From an uncultured Collinsella sp. (lineage in GTDB: Bacteria; Actinomycetota; Coriobacteriia; Coriobacteriales; Coriobacteriaceae): a stretch of 64,000 nt of DNA. The stretch lies in the NCBI GenBank assembly GCA_900541745.1, contig UQLA01000001.1, positions 124,001 to 188,000 on the forward strand, in the 5' to 3' direction. How positions within the stretch are numbered: the first letter of the stretch is position 1; each line of letters begins with the position of its first letter. Under the pieces are notes generated by a model that searched no databases, was not told the DNA's origin, and was given only the letters and a program-made list of their open reading frames with translations. Below, piece by piece: positions 43,412 to 51,201 of this stretch. The position numbers and the translations under genes are program-made.

Positions 43412-44062
43412 TTAGCCCTGCGTGTCGCCTCCGTACATGTAGACGATAAAGCCGTCGCCGGTGTCTTGGCTGTGGTCCTCCAAGATGCGCTTCATGTTGA
43501 GGTGCTCGTAGAACTGCCAGTCGGAGTTGCAGTCGCTCATCAGGAAGAACTTGGTGCAGCCGGCCTTGGCGAGCTCGGCGCGCGCAAGGTCGATGAGCGC
43601 GCGGCCGAGTCCCTTGCCCTGCCAGTCGGGCACGATGATGATCAGGTTGAGCTGGCCTTGGGCGTACTCATTGCCCGTGGCGGCAAAGCGGTCGGCCGTG
43701 GCTTTCTCGCGGCTGTCGCCAAAGAGCGAACCCTCGAGCTTGGCGTCGGCGGTTATGGCCATTTCGGTTGCCCGGGCAAGCATCTCGTCGTAGCAGGGCT
43801 CCCATGTGGGATTGGTGCGTGGCTTGCCGTCCTCGAAGATGCCGATGCAGCAGGCGGCGATAATGCGGCCCTCGGCTTCGGCAACAAGGGCGATGGGGGA
43901 GCGCTGCAGCTGCATGGCAATATTGAAGCGGGCGCAGAAATCGGCAGCTTCGACGTCGCCACGGTTGCGCAGCGTGTTGCACCACAGCTGGTTGTAGATG
44001 GCGGCGATGCCAGTCAGGTCATCAAGCGTGGCGGCGCGCAGGGTTACGTTGTCAAGGCTCAT
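43412..44062 (-). CDS. GNAT-family N-acetyltransferase
   Basis: A 216-residue acetyl-CoA-dependent acetyltransferase. The acetyl-CoA-binding motif A is LNLIIIVPDWQGKGLGRALIDLARAELAKAG, followed by FFLMSDCNSDWQFYEHLNMKR. The substrate is unknown. ATG 44062 follows GGAAGGAG. It is convergent with the broken kinase gene. A role in acetylating polyamines made nearby is possible but not supported by a specific motif. Confidence 0.83.
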   Translation of the reverse strand: MSLDNVTLRAATLDDLTGIAAIYNQLWCNTLRNRGDVEAADFCARFNIAMQLQRSPIALVAEAEGRIIAACCIGIFEDGKPRTNPTWEPCYDEMLARATEMAITADAKLEGSLFGDSREKATADRFAATGNEYAQGQLNLIIIVPDWQGKGLGRALIDLARAELAKAGCTKFFLMSDCNSDWQFYEHLNMKRILEDHSQDTGDGFIVYMYGGDTQG

Positions 44063-44427
44063 GAGGGCTCCTTCCAAGTTGGGTCAGGCCACCCCTGGGT
44101 GTGACATGGCTGCGGCGGCGCCGCATCAACCATTCGGCAGACGAGCCCCGATCCCTCGGGGACGGAGGGCCCTAAGAAGGAATGAGGGTGGATTTTCGGA
44201 CACTTGCTCGATGAGAGTGGGTAATCTCCCACTTTTAGTGCTGGTATAGGCCAAAAACGGGAGATTATCCACTCTCATTCTGGCTAGTTTCGCCCATGCG
44301 CTGGGGTGGGGGATATGCGTCTTCCACCCTCCTTTCTTTGGTTGGATTTTGCACTGAAGGCAGCGACCTGCATGTCTTTGGCGTAAAGTTTATCCGCAGC
44401 ACATATCAATAAGCGAAAGGCCCGGTA
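44063..44427. other. gap between GNAT and LuxR genes
   Basis: 365 bp holding a 68-bp palindrome (44211-44278). No gene or clear promoter is seen. Confidence 0.35.
44211..44278. repeat. 68-bp palindrome
   Basis: ATGAGAGTGGGTAATCTCCC (44211-44230) and GGGAGATTATCCACTCTCAT (44259-44278) pair with one wobble around a 28-base loop. Confidence 0.7.
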
Positions 44428-45390
44428 GTGAGCGCGTTCTACTTCTTCTACGGAATCACGTTCGTCTTGGTTTGCATGGTGGCGGTGTGCGTATCGGTAT
44501 GCACGTACCTCGTCTCACATCGAACAAGCTACTTGACGGTCTCGGCCTTCTTTTTCTTCGACATGCTCGAAAGCGCCATCGTATTCCTCGATGAGTATCA
44601 GGGCCGTAAGATGATGACAGATATCCTCAGCAGCCAATTTCCCATGACTCACCCCATAACGAAACTCGTCCTATCGATTGGAATCATGGCGAGCATGTGG
44701 GCATTTGCATTGGCGATCGTAAACAAGACGAGCCGGCTTCATATGCTCGTGCCCTGCATCGCCTTTTCTGCTTTCGAGGCCATGTCGCTTGTGTTGCAAC
44801 CCGATTCAATCAAACAACTCGCCTTTTATGCGTTGCGCTCCTTGTTCATGTTCGTGGCGTTTGGCATGATTTTCGTCTGCTACCGCAAAAGCAAGCCGTT
44901 GGCGCGAAAGAGCTTCTATGCACGCTACGGCAGGTTTCTTATTGTGATGGCTGTGTTGACGGCGTTTGTTCTGATCGAGGATGTACGCGTTCTCGGGCTG
45001 AATATTGGGCGGATCGAAGTCACCGATTACCTGTATTTTTTCTACGGCAGAAACATCCCAGAGAATATCATGAGCGTGGTGGCCGCGATATATACCGTTC
45101 GTGCGGCGTCGCGGATCTTGTCGTTGCGCTTTTCTGCTCCGCCCACAACGTCTGGCACCTCTGCCAAGCAGATTGCGGAGGTCCGCTTCTCGGCATTCTG
45201 CGACCAGCACGATATCTCCGCGCGTGAACGCGAAGTGCTCGACCTTCTGCTCGATGGCCAGGATAACCGCGCCATAGCGAATGATTTATTTATCTCTGTC
45301 GGCACGGTCAAATCGCATGTTCACACGATAGTCCGTAAATGCGGTGTCTCATCGCGGTCCGAACTTCTTCAGAGCTTTTGGGCAGGTTAA
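44428..45390 (+). CDS. membrane-anchored LuxR-family regulator
   Basis: A 320-residue regulator with about seven hydrophobic segments in residues 1-225 and a C-terminal LuxR HTH (ISAREREVLDLLLDGQDNRAIANDLFISVGTVKSHVHTIVRKCGV). It starts with GTG, preceded by GAAAGG. It directly precedes the Tat-exported amidohydrolase on the same strand, matching the LuxR-amidohydrolase order at 35550-38477. This repeated pairing suggests regulation of the adjacent hydrolase. Confidence 0.87.
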   Translation: MSAFYFFYGITFVLVCMVAVCVSVCTYLVSHRTSYLTVSAFFFFDMLESAIVFLDEYQGRKMMTDILSSQFPMTHPITKLVLSIGIMASMWAFALAIVNKTSRLHMLVPCIAFSAFEAMSLVLQPDSIKQLAFYALRSLFMFVAFGMIFVCYRKSKPLARKSFYARYGRFLIVMAVLTAFVLIEDVRVLGLNIGRIEVTDYLYFFYGRNIPENIMSVVAAIYTVRAASRILSLRFSAPPTTSGTSAKQIAEVRFSAFCDQHDISAREREVLDLLLDGQDNRAIANDLFISVGTVKSHVHTIVRKCGVSSRSELLQSFWAG

Positions 45391-45528
45391 AGGCAGGGTT
45401 ATAGGGGATATAAGCCTCCGCTTACGGCAATAACCCCGTTTGTGCAGGCAAGTTTATACCCGGGGGTGCTATTCAGGTGATAGCAAGCGTCGCGAAAGCG
45501 CGGCGATGTCAACAGAAAGGTGGGTTAT

Positions 45529-47331
45529 ATGAAGACCTCTATCCCCCCCGTTTCCCGTAGAAGCTTTCTCGGCCTGAGCACGTTGGGCGCCGCGGCTGTT
45601 GCGGTGGGTGCCGCCGGTTGCGCCAACAATTCTTCAAATGCCGGAAGCACCGGCGGCGCGAGTTCCGATAAGGCATCCATCGTCTTTCGTAACGGCACGA
45701 TTCAGACGATGGTCAAAGAGGGCGACACTGCGGCCGCCCTGGCTGTCTCGGGCAACAAGATCGTATATGTAGGCGAAGACTCCGGTGTTGACGAGTACAT
45801 CGATGACAACACGCGCGTCATCGATCTTGATGGCGGTATGGTGACCCCCGGCTTTATGGACGGCCATATCCACGCTCCGGGCAACTGGGTGACCGCGCTG
45901 TACGAGATCGATCTTACCAAGAGCACCACGATCGATGAGTATAAGAAGGTGATCAGTGATTTTGTAACCAAGCATCCCGATGATGAGGCTTACGTTGGCG
46001 GCTCGTTCATGATCAACGCCTTCGAGCAAGAGGATGGCACCAATCCCGGCCCCAACAAGTCCATCCTCGACGAGATCTGCTCCGATAAGCCCATCATGCT
46101 GACCGATGTTTCCTATCATTCGGTGTGGGTCAACAGCCGTGCGCTCGAGCTTGCGGGCATCGATAACGATACCCCCAATCCCACGGGCGGCATCATCACC
46201 CGCGATGCAAACGGCGAGGCGACTGGCTACTTGATCGATTCTGCTGCCACTATGGTGAGGGAGGTTGTCTCCGTCAAGCATACGGACAAGGAGCTTGAGA
46301 ACGCTATCGACAAGTACCAGCAGGTGGCTACGAAATACGGCATCACCGGCATTACCAACATAAGCGTCGTGGGAGAGTCTACGGCACAGGATTGCCAGTT
46401 CTATACTGACCTTGAGAAAGAGGGCAAGCTTAACCTGCGCATGCGAGTACTTCCTACCATTGTGCCCGGCATGACGGCTAAAAAGGCTCTTAAAACCGTG
46501 AAGGACCTCAAGAAGTTCGATAGCAACATGATCTCTACCGGTACGGTTAAGATCTACTCCGATGGCGTTACCGAGGGCGGCAGCGCCGTGATGCTCGAGC
46601 CATATACCTCCGCCGCCGGTAAGGGCGATAACTGGCACGGCGAGTCCGTCTGGGATCAGCAGGAGTTCAGCGACATGGTGGCCGCCCTCGACAAAGAGGG
46701 TGTTCAGATTCATGTTCACGCAATCGGCGATGGCGCCGTCCACAATACACTCGATGCCTACGAGCGCTGCGTCAAGGAGAACGGTGAGCGCGATGATCGC
46801 CGCAACACCATGACGCATGTGTGCGCAATCACCGACGAGGACATTAAGCGCGTCGCCGATCTCGACATCGTGTGCGCGCTGCAGTTCCTGTGGATGTATC
46901 ACGATTCTTTGTGCGACCTCGAGATCGCCATGGTGGGCGAGGATCGCGCCATGAAGTTCTACCCCGTCAAGAACATGCTCGAGGCCGGCTGCTTTATCTC
47001 CGGTGCGAGCGATGGCCCGGTCACCGGCTATGCGCCGCTCGAGGAGATCGAGGTGGCCGTTACGCGCAACAGCCCGTTTCCCGAGGAGGAGGACACTGAT
47101 ATGTACCGTTGGCCCGAGCAGGCCATCACGGCATATCAGGCGCTCGAGGCATATACCAAAAACGTTGCCTTCGAGAACTGCATGGAGGATAAAGTCGGTA
47201 CGCTCGAGGTGGGCAAGCTCGCCGATCTCACGGTGCTCGACCAAGACATCCTTAATTGCGATCCCAAGAAGATCTCCGATACCAAGGTTCTGTTCACTGT
47301 CTCCGATGGCCGTATCGTATACGAGGGATAA
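45529..47331 (+). CDS. exported amidohydrolase family 3, Tat lipoprotein
   Basis: A 600-residue hydrolase with a twin-arginine signal (PVSRRSFLGLSTLGAAAVAVG) that ends in a lipobox-like GAAGC, so it is probably folded inside, exported by Tat and anchored outside. The catalytic domain has HIH in MVTPGFMDGHIHAPGNW, then VHAIGDGAVHNTLDAYE, ASDGPVTGYAPLEE, and a C-terminal GKLADLTVLDQDIL. It is a distant paralogue of 36849-38477. The substrate is unknown. The start ATG 45529 has AGAAAGGTG upstream. Confidence 0.87.
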   Translation: MKTSIPPVSRRSFLGLSTLGAAAVAVGAAGCANNSSNAGSTGGASSDKASIVFRNGTIQTMVKEGDTAAALAVSGNKIVYVGEDSGVDEYIDDNTRVIDLDGGMVTPGFMDGHIHAPGNWVTALYEIDLTKSTTIDEYKKVISDFVTKHPDDEAYVGGSFMINAFEQEDGTNPGPNKSILDEICSDKPIMLTDVSYHSVWVNSRALELAGIDNDTPNPTGGIITRDANGEATGYLIDSAATMVREVVSVKHTDKELENAIDKYQQVATKYGITGITNISVVGESTAQDCQFYTDLEKEGKLNLRMRVLPTIVPGMTAKKALKTVKDLKKFDSNMISTGTVKIYSDGVTEGGSAVMLEPYTSAAGKGDNWHGESVWDQQEFSDMVAALDKEGVQIHVHAIGDGAVHNTLDAYERCVKENGERDDRRNTMTHVCAITDEDIKRVADLDIVCALQFLWMYHDSLCDLEIAMVGEDRAMKFYPVKNMLEAGCFISGASDGPVTGYAPLEEIEVAVTRNSPFPEEEDTDMYRWPEQAITAYQALEAYTKNVAFENCMEDKVGTLEVGKLADLTVLDQDILNCDPKKISDTKVLFTVSDGRIVYEG

Positions 47332-47409
47332 TCGGTCGATTGAGGTGAACAACGGACGATTGCTCGGCAGAACGCTTGGTTGCCAGCTGTCGTCGCGATT
47401 TAGCACAGA

Positions 47410-47447
47410 CCGCCGCGGACGCATGAGCGTCCGCGGCGGCACTTTTT
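47410..47447 (+). terminator. terminator after Tat amidohydrolase
   Basis: CCGCCGCGGACGC pairs with GCGTCCGCGGCGG around ATGA, followed by CACTTTTTG. Confidence 0.85.
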
Positions 47448-47511
47448 GCGGTGGTCATTGGGGACGTTCTTAAACGACTAGTCAAACAAGAGCGTTCCCA
47501 ACGACTACCCC

Positions 47512-47550
47512 AAGGAATGTCCCAGACTGCCGGCAGAAAAGGAACGTCCC
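47512..47550 (-). repeat. 39-bp repeat, third copy (inverted)
   Basis: On the minus strand this reads GGGACGTTCC...GGGACATTCCTT. It matches the two copies that flank the DUF4143 gene, but here no ATPase gene is present. Confidence 0.75.
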
Positions 47551-47594
47551 TAACTACCGCATCCGGAGCAAGACGGCGCCGCAGGTAGAGGACG

Positions 47595-47742
47595 GACTGC
47601 GAGCGGGCCGCATTTGAGACAAGGTGGCGTGAAACGAAAGGGCGCTGACCTTCTGGTCGCGCCCTTGAAGTTGAACGTCAGATTGTCCAAATGCGGCCCG
47701 CGCAGCGTCGAGTAGTTACGCGGTTTGGTAAAACCGCGTAAC
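47595..47742 (-). repeat. nested palindromic repeat, family A (copy 4)
   Basis: Near-identical, inverted copy of 13426-13574. On the minus strand: hairpin GTTACGCGGTTTT with its mirror, GACGCTGCGCGG, and a stem GGGCCGCATTTG with its mirror. The small hairpin follows the DAHP synthase stop and can end its transcript. Confidence 0.65.
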
Positions 47743-48773
47743 TAAACCCGCTCCGCGACCTCGTGGATGAGGTAATCGGTCTTTTCCCAGCCCAGGCACG
47801 GGTCGGTGATTGACTTACCAAAGACGCCGCCATCGACCGGCTGGTTGCCGTCCTCAAGGTAAGACTCGATCATAAAGCCCTTGACCAGCTTGGAGATGGA
47901 CTCGTTGCGGCGGCAGCTGTCGAGTACCTCCTTGCAAATGCGGTATTGCTCCAGCGGGCGCTTGCCCGAGTTGTCGTGGTTGCAGTCGATGACCGCCGCC
48001 GGATTGGCGTAGCCGGCATGCTCGGTATAGCGCTCGGCCAGGCGCTCCAGGTGCTCGTAGTGGTAATTGGGGTAGGTGCGACCGTCGAGACCGATGTAGC
48101 CACGCATGACGGCGTGTGCGAGCGGGTTGCCGTCGCACTCAACTTCCCAGTTACGGAAGATGAAGCTCTGATGTGCCTGGGCGGCGTAGATGGAGTTGAG
48201 CATGACGGTGGTGGAACCGGCGGTGGGGTTCTTCATGCCGACGGGCACCGAAATGCCGCTCGATACCAGGCGATGCTCCTGGTTTTCGACCGAGCGCGCA
48301 CCCACGGCAACGTAGCTCAGCAGGTCAACGAGGTATTGGTAGTTGGACGGATAGAGCATCTCATCGGCGGTAAAGAAGCCCGTTTCCTCAATAACGCGCA
48401 GGTGCATATGGCGGATGGCCTTGACGCCCTCGAGCAGGTCGTCGGGAGCCTCGGGGTTGGGGTTGTGCAGAAGACCCTTGTAACCGGTGCCCTTGGTGCG
48501 CGGCTTATTGGTGTAGACGCGCGGAATGATGATGAGCTTGTCCTTGACCTCTTCGGCGGTCTTGGCCAGTCGGTTCATATACTCGAGCACCGAATCCTCG
48601 CGGTCGGCAGAGCACGGGCCGATGATGAGCACCTTACGTGCGTCCTCGCCGGTAAAGACCTTGGCGACCTCGGAGTCGAATGCCTGTTTCTTAGCGGTAA
48701 GCTCGGCGGAAAGCGGCATTTCCTCGCGGATCTCCATGGGGATCGGCAGCCTGCGTTTGAATTCCATGGCCAT
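47742..48773 (-). CDS. 3-deoxy-7-phosphoheptulonate (DAHP) synthase
   Basis: A 343-residue type I (AroFGH-like) enzyme for the first step of aromatic amino acid synthesis, joining phosphoenolpyruvate and erythrose-4-phosphate. Recognisable strings are VLIIGPCSADREDSVLEYMNRLA, IPRVYTNKPRTKGTGYKGLLHNP, GVRAVENQEH-like VGARSVENQEHRLVSSG and AVIDCNHDNSGKRPLEQ. Feedback specificity cannot be read from sequence. GAGGAGG precedes the ATG. It is a single gene unrelated to its neighbours. Confidence 0.92.
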   Translation of the reverse strand: MAMEFKRRLPIPMEIREEMPLSAELTAKKQAFDSEVAKVFTGEDARKVLIIGPCSADREDSVLEYMNRLAKTAEEVKDKLIIIPRVYTNKPRTKGTGYKGLLHNPNPEAPDDLLEGVKAIRHMHLRVIEETGFFTADEMLYPSNYQYLVDLLSYVAVGARSVENQEHRLVSSGISVPVGMKNPTAGSTTVMLNSIYAAQAHQSFIFRNWEVECDGNPLAHAVMRGYIGLDGRTYPNYHYEHLERLAERYTEHAGYANPAAVIDCNHDNSGKRPLEQYRICKEVLDSCRRNESISKLVKGFMIESYLEDGNQPVDGGVFGKSITDPCLGWEKTDYLIHEVAERV

Positions 48774-48870
48774 AGGGGCCTCCTCAATCTATAGAAAGAG
48801 CAATAAGCGTATTCTCGAATGCTCGGCATTATCCGCTGTCGCACGCTAAAGTGCAAGCCCTTGCCACCCC

Positions 48871-48914
48871 GAAACCTGCCAAAAGGGACAGGTTTATTTT
48901 GGCAGGTTTTATAT
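48871..48914. repeat. AACCTGCC...GGCAGGTT hairpin repeat
   Basis: AAACCTGCCAAAAGGGACAG then GTTTATTTTGGCAGGTTTTA. The inverted homologue lies at 42168-42215 with a compensated stem. Confidence 0.6.
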
Positions 48915-48995
48915 GGGGGAACGTCGGCGGATACCGGGAGGGAGTGGCGTCGCGCGGGACCCTAAGGCTATTGTCGGTTCCCCAGGAAACACCCT

Positions 48996-49226
48996 GTGGG
49001 CAAAAAATGCCAAATATGAGTACGGTTGCTAGCTTAGTAGCATATTGCCTTCGCAAAATAATAGACATAACAGCAAAATATGTTCATTAACGCAAACACA
49101 TATAAGTCCGCTATAGGGCTGTTTGATCAATTTAGGGACGCGTGTAAGCCGTGAAAACGGCATTTGGGGCTGTTTTGGCTGTTACTAAAAGGGTAACAGT
49201 ACTCATATTTGCCATTTTTTGCCCAC
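48996..49226. repeat. 231-bp element with 28-bp terminal inverted repeats (MITE-like)
   Basis: The left end GTGGGCAAAAAATGCCAAAT (28 bp to 49023) is mirrored at the right end (49199-49226) with one mismatch. Inner GGTTGCTA/GTTACT sequences partly extend the pairing. The interior is AT-rich, unlike its surroundings, and has no coding frame. No clear target-site duplication is seen. Confidence 0.6.
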
Positions 49227-49284
49227 GGGGCCTCGAAGGGGCTGTCAATCAGGTCCCAGGGGAGGCGGTTTGAAGGTCGCAGAA

Positions 49285-49320
49285 CAAAAAAACGGGGGCG
49301 CAGGTTGTCCTGCGCCCCCG
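49285..49320 (-). terminator. terminator of marR-ABC-ABC operon
   Basis: On the minus strand CGGGGGCGCAGG pairs with CCTGCGCCCCCG around ACAA (49320-49293), followed by TTTTTTTGTT. Confidence 0.9.
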
Positions 49321-49353
49321 TTCTCGGGCGTTATTCGTTCCCCGCGGCAGAAT

Positions 49354-51201
49354 TTACGCCGCCTCGTCGAACTGCGAGTTGTACAGATCGGCGTAGAAGC
49401 CGCCCTGGGCGAGCAACTCGTCGTGCGTGCCCTTCTCGACGATATCGCCGTCGCGAATTACCAAGATCACGTCGGCGTTGCGGATCGTGGACAGGCGGTG
49501 CGCGATAACAAAGCTGGTACGGCCCTGCATCAGCGCATCCATGGCACGCTGAATAAGCTCCTCGGTACGAGTGTCAACGTTGGAGGTTGCCTCGTCCAGA
49601 ATTAGCGCCGGGCGGTCGGCCAAAATGGCACGGGCAATGGTCACGAGCTGGCGCTGGCCCTGCGACAGGTTGGTGCCTTCCTCGTTGATCATAAAGTCGT
49701 AGCCGCCGGCGAGCGTATGGATAAAGTGATCGCAGCGTGCGGCGCGTGCAGCGGCTTCGACCTCGGCATCGCTTGCATCGGGGCGTCCGTAGCGGATGTT
49801 CTCGCGGATGGTGCCGTTAAACAGCCAGGTATCCTGTAGCACCATGGCAAACTCGCCGCGCAGCGCCGCGCGGTCCCAGTCGCGCACGTCGACACCCTCG
49901 ACGCGCAGCGAACCGCCGTCCACATCGTAGAAGCGCTGCAGCAGCTTAATGAGCGTGGTCTTGCCGGCGCCGGTAGGACCGACGATGGCGATGGTCTGGC
50001 CGGGCTGCGCCTCGCAGCTAAAGTCGTGGATGATGGTCTTGTCGGGCGTATAGCCAAACTTGACGTGATCAAACTCCACATGGCCGGGGCGCTTTTCGGG
50101 AATCTGCGCGTCGGCTTTCTGCTCCTCCTCGGGCGCGGCCAGGAACTCAAAGACGCGCTCGGTGGCGGCTGCCATCGACTGCATCGTGTTGCTCACGTTG
50201 CCCAGTTGCTGCACGGGCTGCGTAAAGTTGCGAACGTACTGGATAAAGCTCTGGATGTCGCCGGGCGTGGCGTTGCCGGTCAGTGCGAGCTGTGCGCCCA
50301 CCACGACAACGCCCACGTAGCCCATGTTACCCACCAGGCTCATAAGCGGCATCATCAGGCCCGACAGGAACTGCGAGCGCCAGCCACTAATAAAGAGGCG
50401 GTCGTTTTGACGGTCGAACTCCTCGATCGAGGCCTCGGCGCGGTCGAACACCTGAATGACGTTCTGGCCGGCAAAGTCCTCCTCGATAATACCGTTGACG
50501 GTGCCCAGGACCTGCTGTTGCTCGCGGAAGTACGGCTGCGAGAAGTGAATCATCACGGTCAGGATAATCGCGGCGGCCGGCAGCGTGAGCACGGTGACGC
50601 CGGTAAGCGGTAGACTGATCGAAAGCATCATGACGAGCACGCCGATAATCTGCGTCACCGACGTGATGAGCTGTGTCACGCTCTGGTTGAGCGACTGACC
50701 CAGCGTATCGACGTCGTTGGTGATGCGGCTGAGCACGTCGCCCTTGCTGTGTCCGTTAAAGTAGCTCATTGGCACGACGGCGATCTTGGCGGCGATCTCC
50801 TTGCGCATGCGATAACAAATCTTTTGCGTGACGCCGGTCATGAGCCAGCCCTGGATCAGGCTGCAAACAGAGCTTGCCAGATACAGGCAGAGCAAAAAGC
50901 CGAGCGTCTTGGCGATCCAGTCAAAGTCAACGTCGCCGGTGCCGTTGACCTTGGCGACCAGGCCCTCGAACAGCTTGGTCGTAACCTGGCCGAGCACCTT
51001 GGGTCCCACAATGTTAAAGATGACCGAGCACACGGCAAAGGCGACGGCGGCAAACACGGCAATCTTGTGCTGGCCGATATAGCCGAGCAGCTGCCTCATG
51101 GTGCCCTTAAAGTCCTTGGCCTTTTCGCCGCGACGCATGCGGCCCATGGGACCACGCTGACGGGTGGGCTTGGGAATCTGAGTCTTGGTCTCGTCTGCCA
51201 T
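49354..51201 (-). CDS. ABC multidrug exporter half-transporter
   Basis: A 615-residue fused membrane-ATPase subunit: six segments over about 30-330, then an ATPase with Walker A GPTGAGKTTLIK, signature NLSQGQRQLVTIARAIL and Walker B ALILDEATSNVD. It likely forms a heterodimer with the product of 51201-53570. Its ATG overlaps that gene's stop as TGATG, so it is translationally coupled. Export of a drug, lipid or peptide is inferred from family and the MarR gene. Confidence 0.92.
   Translation of the reverse strand: MADETKTQIPKPTRQRGPMGRMRRGEKAKDFKGTMRQLLGYIGQHKIAVFAAVAFAVCSVIFNIVGPKVLGQVTTKLFEGLVAKVNGTGDVDFDWIAKTLGFLLCLYLASSVCSLIQGWLMTGVTQKICYRMRKEIAAKIAVVPMSYFNGHSKGDVLSRITNDVDTLGQSLNQSVTQLITSVTQIIGVLVMMLSISLPLTGVTVLTLPAAAIILTVMIHFSQPYFREQQQVLGTVNGIIEEDFAGQNVIQVFDRAEASIEEFDRQNDRLFISGWRSQFLSGLMMPLMSLVGNMGYVGVVVVGAQLALTGNATPGDIQSFIQYVRNFTQPVQQLGNVSNTMQSMAAATERVFEFLAAPEEEQKADAQIPEKRPGHVEFDHVKFGYTPDKTIIHDFSCEAQPGQTIAIVGPTGAGKTTLIKLLQRFYDVDGGSLRVEGVDVRDWDRAALRGEFAMVLQDTWLFNGTIRENIRYGRPDASDAEVEAAARAARCDHFIHTLAGGYDFMINEEGTNLSQGQRQLVTIARAILADRPALILDEATSNVDTRTEELIQRAMDALMQGRTSFVIAHRLSTIRNADVILVIRDGDIVEKGTHDELLAQGGFYADLYNSQFDEAA

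Larger units (their letters stand above)
47332..47741. other. repeat-filled gap
   Basis: 410 bp between the convergent amidohydrolase and DAHP synthase genes. It contains a terminator (47410), a GGGACGTTCTTAAACG-GACTAGTC repeat (47461-47482), an inverted 39-bp repeat (47512) and a family A palindrome (47595). No gene is seen. Confidence 0.5.
48774..49353. other. gap with hairpin repeat and MITE-like element
   Basis: 580 bp without a gene. It holds the DAHP synthase promoter side, a hairpin repeat (48871), a 231-bp element with terminal inverted repeats (48996-49226) and the terminator of the ABC operon (49285). Confidence 0.5.
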
